A stretch of DNA of 64,000 nucleotides from Streptomyces thermodiastaticus. Its GTDB lineage: Bacteria > Actinomycetota > Actinomycetes > Streptomycetales > Streptomycetaceae. Shown here one piece after another: positions 7,825 to 16,176 of the stretch. The notes below the pieces were generated by a model. The model saw only the letters and a program-made list of their open reading frames with translations. It was not told the DNA's origin and ran no database searches. The position numbers were made by a program, and so were the translations under genes. How positions within the stretch are numbered: position 1 is the stretch's first letter; each line of letters starts with the position of its first letter. Location of the stretch: the NCBI RefSeq assembly GCF_014656135.1, contig NZ_BNBV01000016.1, positions 1-64,000 on the forward strand, written 5' to 3'.

Positions 7825-8891
7825 CCACGCCCCGCACGCAGCACCTGGTCCTGCCCGGTGTCCTCACCGCCGGGCAGGCCGCCGCGACCGTGCGCGGCAT
7901 CCTCGGCGTCCAGCGCGAGGACGGCGCCATCCCCTGGTTCCGCGGGCATCACCTCGACCCCTGGGACCACGTCGAGGCCGCGATGGCCCTGAACACGGCC
8001 GGCGAGCACGAGGCCGCCGAACGCGCCTACGCCTGGCTGGCCCGTCATCAGCTCCCGGACGGCTCCTGGTACGCGGCCTACGCCGACGGCGCCCACGACG
8101 ACGTCACCGACCGCGCCCGGGAGACCAACTTCGTCGCCTACGCCGCCGTCGGGGTGTGGCACCACTACCTGTGCACCGGCGACGACGCCTTCCTGGACCG
8201 GATGTGGCCCGTGGTGTACGCGGCCGTGGAGTTCGTGCTGCGGCTGCAGCAGCCCGGCGGGCAGATCGGCTGGAAACAGGAGGACGACGGCACCCCCGTC
8301 GCCGACGCCCTGCTGACCGGGTGCTCCTCCGTCCACCACGCGCTGTGCTGCGCGCTGGCCATCGCCGAACAGCTCGAGGAACCCCAGCCGGACTGGGAAC
8401 TGGCGGTGGGCGCGCTGCGCCACGCGATCCGCCGGCATCCGGAGCGCTTCCTGGACAAGGACCGCTATTCGATGGACTGGTACTACCCGGTCCTCGGCGG
8501 CGCGCTGACCGGTGCGGAGGCCAAGGAACGCATCGAGGAACGCTGGGACCGGTTCGTGGTGCCCGGCCTCGGGGTGCGCTGTGTGACGCCCAACCCGTGG
8601 GTGACCGGCGGCGAGTCCGCCGAACTCGCCCTGACCCTGTGGTCGGTGGGGGAATCCGACCGCGCCCTTCAGGTGCTGCAGTCCATCCAGCACCTGCGCG
8701 ACGACGACAGCGGCCTGTACTGGACGGGCTACGTCTTCGAGGACGACGCGGTCTGGCCCCGTGAACTGACCGCGTGGACCGCCGGATCGCTGCTGCTGGC
8801 CGTCGCCGCGCTCGGCGGGCACGAACCCACCTGCACCGTCTTCTCCGCCGACCGCCTGCCCAGAGGACTGGACGCCGACTGCTGCCGCTGA
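7821..8891 (+). CDS. Prenyltransferase/alpha-alpha-toroid family protein
   Basis: 356 residues built of repeated helical pairs with aromatic/Gly-rich turns, for example LGVQREDGAIPWF, LARHQLPDGSWYAAY and LQQPGGQIGWKQEDDG, the pattern of cyclase, prenyltransferase and GH15-type alpha/alpha barrels. The squalene-hopene cyclase DxDD motif is absent, so cyclase activity is unlikely. No signal peptide or membrane helix: cytoplasmic. GTG start at 7821 is coupled to the methyltransferase. Actinobacterial genomes often pair such a protein with a GT4 enzyme and a methyltransferase, but I know of no assigned reaction; trimming or binding of a polysaccharide is as possible as isoprenoid work. Confidence 0.7.
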   Translation: MTTPRTQHLVLPGVLTAGQAAATVRGILGVQREDGAIPWFRGHHLDPWDHVEAAMALNTAGEHEAAERAYAWLARHQLPDGSWYAAYADGAHDDVTDRARETNFVAYAAVGVWHHYLCTGDDAFLDRMWPVVYAAVEFVLRLQQPGGQIGWKQEDDGTPVADALLTGCSSVHHALCCALAIAEQLEEPQPDWELAVGALRHAIRRHPERFLDKDRYSMDWYYPVLGGALTGAEAKERIEERWDRFVVPGLGVRCVTPNPWVTGGESAELALTLWSVGESDRALQVLQSIQHLRDDDSGLYWTGYVFEDDAVWPRELTAWTAGSLLLAVAALGGHEPTCTVFSADRLPRGLDADCCR

Positions 8892-9053
8892 CGGCCGCGC
8901 ACACCCCGCGCTCGTGACCGTCCCCGGCCGGGCGCCCGCCGGGGCCACGAAAGGTGACGTCCGTGCCACACCCGGTGGGCTGTTTCGGTGCCGCCCGGCA
9001 GGTTCACCCGGATCGGCGGAACGAATCCGGTACCACCTGCCTGGGAGGACACC

Positions 9054-9620
9054 GTGCCCGTACCGATACGGCGCCTCGCGGTGGCACTCACCCTGTGCTG
9101 CGCCCTGCTCGCCGGCTCCGCCGGGGCGGCGACCGCACACAGCGACGGGCCGCACGGCGTGCCGGCCGCGACGGCCGTCGCCGCGGAGCCCAGCCCCGGC
9201 ACCACACAGGAGCGGCAGAAGTTCGCCAAGACACGGTTCGTGGCCAACGCGGCGCTCGCCGCCGGGGCCACCTACCAGTGGATCTGGAAACCGTACAAGG
9301 GCGGCAAGTTCAAGAACGGCGCACGGCACCGCAAGGCCACCCTCGTCAAGGCCGCTCTGGCCGGCGCCTTCGCCTACAACCGGCTCAAGGCGGCCGTGCG
9401 CAACGCCCAGGGCGACCCCACGCTGTCCAAGGCGCTGGCCCCGCTGAACACGGCCATCGCCGGGCTGAAGGACCTGCCGGCCAAGCTCCGCAAGGGAGAC
9501 GGCTCGGCTGCCGGCGCCTTCAACGACACCATCAACAAGGTGAAGGAGGCGGGCAAGAGCGCGGGCGCCCCGGTCAAGGACAAGGTGCCCAAGCCCTCCG
9601 AGCTGAGGAGCGGCTCGTAG
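9054..9620 (+). CDS. Secreted hypothetical protein, Lys/Ala-rich
   Basis: 188 residues. GTG at 9054 is preferred over the longer frame because a GGGAGGA Shine-Dalgarno lies just before it and a clean signal peptide (PIRRLAVALTLCCALLAGSAG, cleaved near ATA-HS) follows. The mature part is basic, Ala/Lys/Gly rich with a possible helix pair (FVANAALAAGATYQWIWKPY and the following KAALAGAFAYNRL), ending KPSELRSGS. No enzyme motif. It stands alone between two convergent units. Function unknown. Confidence 0.72.
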   Translation: MPVPIRRLAVALTLCCALLAGSAGAATAHSDGPHGVPAATAVAAEPSPGTTQERQKFAKTRFVANAALAAGATYQWIWKPYKGGKFKNGARHRKATLVKAALAGAFAYNRLKAAVRNAQGDPTLSKALAPLNTAIAGLKDLPAKLRKGDGSAAGAFNDTINKVKEAGKSAGAPVKDKVPKPSELRSGS

Positions 9621-9655
9621 GTCCCGGGCCTGAGGCGCGCGGGCGGGAACGGCGG

Positions 9656-9685
9656 CGGCCCCCCACCCGCCGGGGCGAGGGGCCG
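9656..9685. terminator. Possible bidirectional terminator hairpin
   Basis: CGGCCCC (9656-9662) can pair with GGGGCCG (9679-9685) between the convergent genes ending at 9620 and 9712. No T run. Confidence 0.35.
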
Positions 9686-9711
9686 TCAGGCCGCAGCCGG
9701 TGCGCGGCGCG

Positions 9712-10458
9712 TCAGCCGCGCTGGATGTTCGACGTGTCCTGCAGGACGCCGCGCCGGCCGTCCTGCATCTCGGTCAGCAGGCCCTGGCCGCGCTGGTCCA
9801 CCGCCAGGTACCACACGCCCGGCGAGAGTTCGGCGACCGGCGTGGGCGAGCCGTCCTCGGCGTACAGCGGCCGCGGGGCCGGCACTGCGAACCAGAACGG
9901 CGAGAAGGGCGCCGTGGCCTGCTGCGGCTGAGCGGCACCATAGGGGCTCGGCTGCACCTGGCCGCCGTACGACGGCTGCGGGCCGCCCGGGTAGCCGTAA
10001 CCGCCCTGGGCCTGCATGGCGTACGGCTGCGGCGCGGCCGGCCGGGGCGCGGGGATCAAAGAGGCCCGCAGCGCCGGGACCAGCGGGCCGGCGACGGCAC
10101 CGGCGGCCACCACGAGCGCGGCGATGAAGCCGAGCATCAGCCCGCTCCCGGCACCGATCGAACCGGGGACGTCCACCAGCTGCCAGAAGAGCACCCACGC
10201 CGACAGGATCGCGAACGACGTTCCCACGGCGCCCGGATCGAGACCGAGCACCTTGCGCGGCTGGGGCAGCAACCGGTTGACGACGACCAGCGCGGCACCG
10301 ATCACACCGCCCATGTAGACACCCAGGCCCAGACCGAGCCCGTCCCAGGCGTTTCCGCTGATGCTCGTGTCGTACAGGTCGAGGAACGACGCGATGAACA
10401 GCAACACCGCTGCTACGATCACCACGCCGTCGCCCCGAGTGAGGGAGCGGATATTCAC
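9712..10458 (-). CDS. Four-helix membrane protein, DUF5336-like
   Basis: 248 residues. Four hydrophobic helices occupy residues 10-135, followed by a Gln/Pro/Gly/Tyr-rich linker (QGGYGYPGGPQPSYGGQ region) and a small C-terminal beta-rich segment ending VLQDTSNIQRG. The order, helices then proline-rich tail, is that of the DUF5336 group of actinobacterial membrane proteins; family assignment is from memory. GTG start with AGGACCTGAC upstream. Role unknown; the tail would face the cytoplasm or wall. Confidence 0.68.
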   Translation of the reverse strand: MNIRSLTRGDGVVIVAAVLLFIASFLDLYDTSISGNAWDGLGLGLGVYMGGVIGAALVVVNRLLPQPRKVLGLDPGAVGTSFAILSAWVLFWQLVDVPGSIGAGSGLMLGFIAALVVAAGAVAGPLVPALRASLIPAPRPAAPQPYAMQAQGGYGYPGGPQPSYGGQVQPSPYGAAQPQQATAPFSPFWFAVPAPRPLYAEDGSPTPVAELSPGVWYLAVDQRGQGLLTEMQDGRRGVLQDTSNIQRG

Positions 10459-10621
10459 GTCAGGTCCTTCATAGGTCGTCTCGTCGGTACGTCGTCGGAG
10501 GCGTCGCTGTCACCGCGGTGCTCGCCGGAGCGCCGGGCGGGAAGCGCGGGGTGACCCTCGCCGTACAACGGGAACCCTACCGTCCGCCGGACCTGGCTGT
10601 CCGTCGTCGGCGGCGCGCCGG

Positions 10622-11596
10622 TCAGGACTCGCGCAGGAACGCCACGATTCCTTCGGAGATCCCCTCCGCCGCCCGCTGCCGCCAGGATCCGCTGGTGAGA
10701 CGGGCGGCATCGGTGGCGTCGCGCATGTTGCCGCACTCGATGAACACCTTCGGAACCGTTGACAGATTGAGACCGCCCAGGTCCCCGCGCGTGACCAGAC
10801 CGGTGCCGCCGCCGAGGTAGTTGGCGGGCGGCTCGCCGGTCACCCGGACGAAACTGCCCGCGATGCTCGCGCCGAGCCGGTGGGAGGCGGCGGCGATCGG
10901 ACGGGTGTCGGCGGCGCCGGCGTGCACGGCCGCCGGCAGGATCACGTGGAAGCCGCGGTTGCCGGGCGCCGAGCCGTCCGCGTGCAGGGAGATCGCCGCG
11001 TCGGCGTGTGCCTCGTTGCCGATCCGGGCACGTTCGTCCACGCACGGGCCCCAGGGCCGTGTTCCGGTGTCGTGGGTCAGTTTCACGGTGGCGCCCTGCT
11101 GTTCGAGCAGGGTCCGCAGCCGGTGCGCCAGGTCCAGGGTGAACGAGGCCTCCGGGTAGCTGTCGTTGGTGGCGGTGCCCGTGGTGTCGCACTCCTTGTG
11201 CCCGGTGCCGATGTCCACCTGCCGGTTGATCTCGGCGGTGTACCGGGCGTTGCCCAGGTTGTGCCCCGGGTCGATGACGACCACCCGGCCCCGCAGCGGA
11301 CCGGAGGCCGGCGTGCCCGCGTCCTTGCCCTTGCCGTCGTCCGCGGACGGCGACGGCGAGGCGGAGGTGTGCGCGGCGGGGGAGTGCGACGCGGGGGCGC
11401 TCGTCACCGCTGCCGCGCCCGTGGGGTCCGCCTGCGCGTCCGAGCCGTTTCCGGAGGCACCCACCGCCTCGTAGGCGAGCCAGCCCAGCAGGGCACCGGC
11501 CACCAGGGCGCCCGTGACGACCACCGGCGCGCGACGCGGCCGGCCGGGCCGGCGCTCGGGCTGCGGGGGAGGGAACTCGGGACCTGTGTACGACAC
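10622..11596 (-). CDS. N-acetylmuramoyl-L-alanine amidase (Amidase_3), membrane-anchored
   Basis: 324 residues. An N-terminal membrane helix (about 24-44) anchors it, a Ser/Ala/Asp-rich linker follows, and the catalytic domain starts at VVVIDPGHNLGN. Zinc ligands of the family are visible: His of DPGH, Glu of YPEASFTLDLA and His of ISLHADGS; the catalytic Glu is in VFIECGNM. It cleaves the lactyl-L-Ala bond of peptidoglycan outside the membrane, for remodelling or spore germination. GTG start at 11596. The adjacent methyltransferase ends 10 bases upstream, so the two are probably cotranscribed. Confidence 0.9.
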   Translation of the reverse strand: MSYTGPEFPPPQPERRPGRPRRAPVVVTGALVAGALLGWLAYEAVGASGNGSDAQADPTGAAAVTSAPASHSPAAHTSASPSPSADDGKGKDAGTPASGPLRGRVVVIDPGHNLGNARYTAEINRQVDIGTGHKECDTTGTATNDSYPEASFTLDLAHRLRTLLEQQGATVKLTHDTGTRPWGPCVDERARIGNEAHADAAISLHADGSAPGNRGFHVILPAAVHAGAADTRPIAAASHRLGASIAGSFVRVTGEPPANYLGGGTGLVTRGDLGGLNLSTVPKVFIECGNMRDATDAARLTSGSWRQRAAEGISEGIVAFLRES

Positions 11597-11606
11597 GAGG
11601 GCGAGC

Positions 11607-12269
11607 CTAGCCGTGCGCGGCGGACGGCGTGCCGGTACGGCGCAGCACGCGCAGCGATCCGGTCACCGACACCTCGGTGAACTCCCCGGACGCGAGCGCC
11701 CGCAGATACACCCGGTAGGGGGCCTGCCCGGTGAACTCGTCCACCGGGTCCGGGAACACGTCGTGGATGACCAGCAGCCCGCCCGGCGCCACGTGCGGTG
11801 CCCAGCCCGCGTAGTCGGCGCCGACGTGCTCGTCGGTGTGACCGCCGTCGATGAACACCAGCCCGAGCGGGGTGTTCCACAGGGCGGCGATCTGCGGCGA
11901 ACGGCCGACCAGCGCCACCACGTGCTCCTCCAGGCCGGCCTTGTACAGGGTGCGCCGGAAGGTGGGCAGCGTGTCCATCAGACCGACCTCGGGGTCGACC
12001 GTCTCCGGGTCGTGGTACTCCCAGCCGGGCTGCTGCTCCTCGCTGCCCCGGTGGTGGTCGACGGTGAGCGCGGTGACCCCGGCCCGGCGGGCCGCGTCGG
12101 CGAGCAGGATCGTCGACCGCCCGCAGTAGGTGCCCACTTCGAGCAGCGGCAGCCCCAGCCGGCCGGCCTGGTCCGCCGCCGCGTACAGCGCCAGCCCCTC
12201 GTCGGTGGGCATGAACCCTTTCGCGGCCTCGAAGGCGGCCAGGATGTCGGGCTGCGGCGCCGCGGGCAT
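11607..12269 (-). CDS. Class I SAM-dependent methyltransferase (Methyltransf_24/cephalosporin-hydroxylase type)
   Basis: 220 residues. Motif I LLEVGTYCGRSTILLADAAR, then LTVDHHRGSEEQ as the acidic segment, and the VFIDGGHTDEHV...LVIHDVF region typical of Methyltransf_24 enzymes, which need a metal. Chosen ATG at 12269 has a strong GGAAGGA ribosome-binding site seven bases ahead; the longer frame upstream is non-conserved low-complexity. Substrate unknown. Read with the amidase downstream. Confidence 0.83.
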   Translation of the reverse strand: MPAAPQPDILAAFEAAKGFMPTDEGLALYAAADQAGRLGLPLLEVGTYCGRSTILLADAARRAGVTALTVDHHRGSEEQQPGWEYHDPETVDPEVGLMDTLPTFRRTLYKAGLEEHVVALVGRSPQIAALWNTPLGLVFIDGGHTDEHVGADYAGWAPHVAPGGLLVIHDVFPDPVDEFTGQAPYRVYLRALASGEFTEVSVTGSLRVLRRTGTPSAAHG

Positions 12270-12387
12270 GGGGGTCCTTCCGGTCGTACGGGTGTTCAGG
12301 CCGCCCATGCTGCCGCACCCCCGGGCCGCGTGGGCGACCGGGGGTGCGGTGGCGCAGGTCTCGGCGCGCGGCCGAGGGGTCACCGGA

Positions 12388-14166
12388 TCAGGCGGTGACC
12401 GTCTCGCCCGGCAGGCACAGGTCCAGCTCGACCGCGCGGTCGTCGCCGCTGTGGGTGGCCGCCGAGGCGTGCGGGCCGTGCCCGGCGGCGCGGGCGGCCA
12501 GCACGTACGGGCCCTGGCCCGGCACCGCGAGACGGTAGCTGCCGTCCTGGGCGGACAGGGTGGCACCCGCCTGACGGCCCCGCCGGTCGATCAGGGTCAC
12601 CTTGGCCCGGGCCACCGGCGCGCCGTGGGCGTCCAGCACCCGCCCGCGGAACCCGCGCAGCGTCTCCTCGGCGCCGGCCGGGTCCGGCTCGGCGGCGCGG
12701 GCCAGGGCGGCCTCGGCGCGGGCCAGGTTGTCCTCCTCCTGGCTGCTGGCGCGCAGCTGCGAGGCGCGGCTCGGCCGGGGCAGGCACAGGGCGAGGACCA
12801 GGCCCACGGCGACGGCGGCGGTGGCGATCAGGAAGGACACACGGAAGCCGCGCATGGTCGGCACCGCCACCCCGCCCACGGTGTGCGCGGTGTCGGCCAG
12901 CACCATGCCGATCACGGCGCTGGACACCGAGGTGCCGATGGACCGCATCAGGGTGTTGAGCCCGGTGGCGGCGCCGGTCTCGAAGGGCGCAACCGCGCCG
13001 ACGATCAGCGCGGGCAGCGACGAGTAGGCCAGGCCGATGCCCGCGCCGAGGACCACCGAGGTGATCACCGTCTGCCAGGCGGCGCTCATCAGGCCGAGGC
13101 CGCCGCCGTAGCCGGCCGCGATGACCAGCAGACCGGTGATCAGCGTCACCTTCGGGCCGTATCGGGCGGACAGGCGCGCGTACACCGGCGCGGTGAACAT
13201 CATCGTCAGGCCCAGCGGGGCCACGCACAGACCCGCCACCACCATGGACTGCCCCAGGCCGTAGCCCGTGGACGCGGGCAGTTGCAGCAGCTGGGGCAGG
13301 ACGAGGGAGACGACGTAGAAGGCGACACCCACCATGATCGAGGCGAGGTTGGTGAGCAGCACCTCGCGGCGGGCGGTGGTGCGCAGGTCGACCAGCGGGG
13401 CGGTGGTGCGCAGCTCCAGCAGGCCCCACAGCAGCAGCACCACGACCGCGGCGCCGAACAGGCCCAGGGTGGTGCCCGACGACCAGCCCCAGTCGCTGCC
13501 CTTGGTCACGGGCAGCAGGAGCAGCACCAGGCCGGCGGACAGGCCGAGCGCGCCCGGCAGGTCGAAGGAGCCCTCGGCGCGCATCGGGGACTCGGGGACG
13601 GTCAGCAGGGTGAGGACGATGGCGAGGACACCGAGCCCGGCGGCGCCGTAGAACAGGACGTGCCAGTCGGTGTTCTGGGCGACCAGGGCGGCGGCGGGCA
13701 GCGCCAGTCCGCCGCCCACGCCTATGGAGGAACTCATCAGTGCCATCGCGGAGCCGAGCCGCTCGCGCGGGAGCATGTCACGCATCAGGCCGATGCCCAG
13801 GGGGATGGCGCCCATGGCGAAGCCCTGCAGCGTGCGGCCCACGATCATGGGGAGCAGCGCGCTGGTGAGCGCGCTGACGAGGGCGCCGGCCACCATCACC
13901 GCGAGGCTGAGGGTGAGCATGCGGCGCTTGCCGTACAGGTCGCCGAGGCGGCCCATGATCGGCGTGGCCACGGCGCCCGAGAGAAGGGTGGACGTCAGGA
14001 CCCAGGTGGCGTTGCTGGGCGAGGTCTCCAGCAGTTGCGGCAGGTCCTTGACCACCGGGACGAGCAGGGTCTGCATCACTGCGACAACGATGCCCGCGAA
14101 GGCGAGCACGGGGACGACGGCCCCGCTCGCAGGCTTCAGGGGCCGACTGGTCGTCGTGAGCGTCAT
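12388..14166 (-). CDS. MFS drug exporter (DHA2-like) fused to a C-terminal beta-sandwich domain
   Basis: 592 residues. Residues 15-475 form about 14 membrane helices with the MFS motif GRLGDLYGKRRML after helix 2 and GRTLQGFAMGAIPLGIGLM in helix 4, pointing to proton-driven export of drugs or metabolites. After the last helix a cytoplasmic 110-residue tail has a charged linker then GFRGRVLDAHGAPVARAKVT...DGSYRLAVPGQGPYVL, a carboxypeptidase-regulatory-like/CnaB-type beta-sandwich, normally found outside cells. ATG at 14166 is used; in-frame starts further upstream are possible. The fusion is unusual. Confidence 0.87.
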   Translation of the reverse strand: MTLTTTSRPLKPASGAVVPVLAFAGIVVAVMQTLLVPVVKDLPQLLETSPSNATWVLTSTLLSGAVATPIMGRLGDLYGKRRMLTLSLAVMVAGALVSALTSALLPMIVGRTLQGFAMGAIPLGIGLMRDMLPRERLGSAMALMSSSIGVGGGLALPAAALVAQNTDWHVLFYGAAGLGVLAIVLTLLTVPESPMRAEGSFDLPGALGLSAGLVLLLLPVTKGSDWGWSSGTTLGLFGAAVVVLLLWGLLELRTTAPLVDLRTTARREVLLTNLASIMVGVAFYVVSLVLPQLLQLPASTGYGLGQSMVVAGLCVAPLGLTMMFTAPVYARLSARYGPKVTLITGLLVIAAGYGGGLGLMSAAWQTVITSVVLGAGIGLAYSSLPALIVGAVAPFETGAATGLNTLMRSIGTSVSSAVIGMVLADTAHTVGGVAVPTMRGFRVSFLIATAAVAVGLVLALCLPRPSRASQLRASSQEEDNLARAEAALARAAEPDPAGAEETLRGFRGRVLDAHGAPVARAKVTLIDRRGRQAGATLSAQDGSYRLAVPGQGPYVLAARAAGHGPHASAATHSGDDRAVELDLCLPGETVTA

Positions 14167-14661
14167 GTAGGTGTGGCCTCCAGGCCGTGATGGTCGATAC
14201 GTGGTCATCCGCGCCATCCGCGCGGAATTAAGCGCATGGTGAACCTCGGCGTCCGAGGCGGCTATTCCGGCGTTTTGCGGTGCCCTTGAATTCTTGACTC
14301 TTCCGAGACCATCTGAGGGAGCGTCAGGGGGTGCGCTGAGGTGAGCGGACGGCGCGCTAGTGGTGAACGGACTTACGGCGTCCGGTAGTTGAGGTTTCCA
14401 AGGGTACGTCGTCCGCGGCGCGGAAAGTGCCCCGGGCGCCGCCCGTGCCGCCCCCTGCACGGCCGCCGGAGCGGGGTGTGCGGCGATGTCCCGCGGGTGC
14501 CGGGGTGAGGCCCGCAGGAGTCCGCCATCGCACGCCACACGGCCGGACAGCGCCCCGGACACACCCCCGCACACCCGTCGTGACCTGGGCATTCCCCATC
14601 TCCACGGCTACCGTTGCGGCACACGGCGGGCCCGGGGACGGCCCGCGGAAAGGGGGCGGCC
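14167..14661. other. Divergent intergenic region, about 495 bases
   Basis: Separates the exporter (leftward) from the methyltransferase (rightward). The 14200-14400 part is less GC-rich than its surroundings (CTTGAATTCTTGACTC near 14290) and probably holds the exporter promoter. No convincing operator, RNA or gene was seen; the frames crossing it have poor coding bias. Confidence 0.5.
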
Positions 14662-15405
14662 GTGGACCGCGGCATCCGTGACGTGGAGGACGTGCTCCGT
14701 CTGATGGACACCCTGTTCCCGCCGGACGCCGACCGCTGGAGCGACGGCGCGTCCGGCTGGTGGGACCGTTTCTACGCCGACCGCGGCCGGCCGGTGCCGT
14801 TTTTCGCCGCCAAGCCGGACGAGAGCCTCGTCGCCTGGCTGGAGCGCGGCACGATCGGCGGCCGCCGGGCGCTCGACCTGGGCTGCGGCCCCGGCCGCAA
14901 CGCCGTGCACCTGGCCGCCCACGGCTTCGCGGTGGACGGTGTCGACCTGTCGCCGGCCGCCCTGGCCTGGGCCCGGGAACGGGCGGACGAGGCGGGGGCC
15001 GAGGTGCGCTTCCTGCGCGGCGACGCCTTCGCGCTCGCGCGGAACGAGCTGCGCGGACCGTACGACCTCATCTACGACAGCGGCTGCTTCCACCATCTCC
15101 CGCCGCACCGCCGGATCAGCTACCTCGCCCTCGTGGACGACCTCCTCGCACCCGGCGGACACCTCGCCCTGACCTGCTTCGCGGCCGGCGGCATGGGCAG
15201 CGAGCTGTCCGACGCCGAGCTGTACCGCACCGGCCGGCTGCACGGCGGCCTCGCCTACCGGGCCGAGGACCTGCGCAGGATCTTCGCCGCGCTGACCGAG
15301 GTGGAGCTGCGGCGGATGCGCGAGGAGCCCGAGGACGCCCCGTGCTTCGGCAAGGACTTCCTGTGGGTGGCGCTGTTCCGCAGACCAGGGGAGGAGCGGG
15401 GGTGA
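14662..15405 (+). CDS. Class I SAM-dependent methyltransferase
   Basis: 247 residues. GTG at 14662 follows AAAGGGGG at good spacing and begins MDRGIRDVEDVLRLMD, so it is preferred to an upstream TTG. Motif I ALDLGCGPGRNAVHLAAHGF near residue 75, acidic GVDLSPAALAWARERA, and LLAPGGHLALTCFAAG. The Cys/His-rich loop DSGCFHHLPPH is common in thiopurine/tellurite-type methyltransferases. Convergent with the response regulator gene. Substrate unknown. Confidence 0.85.
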   Translation: MDRGIRDVEDVLRLMDTLFPPDADRWSDGASGWWDRFYADRGRPVPFFAAKPDESLVAWLERGTIGGRRALDLGCGPGRNAVHLAAHGFAVDGVDLSPAALAWARERADEAGAEVRFLRGDAFALARNELRGPYDLIYDSGCFHHLPPHRRISYLALVDDLLAPGGHLALTCFAAGGMGSELSDAELYRTGRLHGGLAYRAEDLRRIFAALTEVELRRMREEPEDAPCFGKDFLWVALFRRPGEERG

Positions 15406-15446
15406 GTGCCTCTCGTCCCGCGCAGGGCCGGACCCGACGGGGGGAC

Positions 15447-16088
15447 CTACAGCCACCCTTGCTGCCGGGCCTCCCGGACCGCCTCCATGCGGTTGCGGGT
15501 GCCGGTCTTGCCGATGGCCGAGGAGAGATAGTTCCGCACGGTGGACTCCGACAGGTGCAGGCAGGCGGCGATGTCGGCGACCGTCGAGCCGTCCGCCGAC
15601 GCCTTGAGCACATCGCACTCGCGGGCGGTGAGCGGGTTCGGGCCCGCACTGAGCGCGGCCGCCGCGAGGGCCGGGTCCACCACCGTCTCCCCCGTCAGCA
15701 CCCGGCGGATCGCCGCGGCCAGCTCCTCCACCGGACCGTCCTTGACCAGGAAACCGGCCGCGCCCGCCTCCATCGCGCGGCGCAGATAGCCGGGACGGCC
15801 GAAGGTGGTGAGGATCAGCACCCGGCAGTCCGGGGCCTGCTCGCGCAGCTCTGCGGCGGCGTCCAGGCCGCTCATCCCCGGCAGCTCGATGTCCAGCAGC
15901 GCCACGTCGGGCCGGTGCGTCAGCACCGCGTCCACGATCGCGTCGCCCGCCGACACCTGGGCGACGACCTCCATGTCCTCCTCCATGCCGAGGAGCAGGG
16001 CGAGCGCTCCCCGCATCATCCGCTGGTCCTCGGCGAGCAGGATCCGGATGGAGGCGGCGGGCCGGCGGTCCCGGGGCATCTCGTTCAC
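15447..16088 (-). CDS. NarL/DesR-like response regulator
   Basis: 213 residues. Receiver domain begins IRILLAEDQRMMRGALALLL with acidic pair D-E, phospho-acceptor Asp in VALLDIELPG (about 59), Thr in LILTTFG and Lys in FLVKDG. A C-terminal LuxR-type HTH follows (LTARECDVLKASADGSTVAD with the recognition helix SESTVRNYLSSAIGK). It pairs with the histidine kinase gene 88 bases upstream; both transcribed leftward. Target genes are unknown. Confidence 0.92.
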   Translation of the reverse strand: MNEMPRDRRPAASIRILLAEDQRMMRGALALLLGMEEDMEVVAQVSAGDAIVDAVLTHRPDVALLDIELPGMSGLDAAAELREQAPDCRVLILTTFGRPGYLRRAMEAGAAGFLVKDGPVEELAAAIRRVLTGETVVDPALAAAALSAGPNPLTARECDVLKASADGSTVADIAACLHLSESTVRNYLSSAIGKTGTRNRMEAVREARQQGWL

Positions 16089-16176
16089 GGCAGAAGGGTA
16101 TGCGTCCGCCGGTCCCCACCCGGCCGCTTCCGGCGAAGGGCCGGCCCCGGCCGCCTGCTCGGTGCGGGACCGACGG

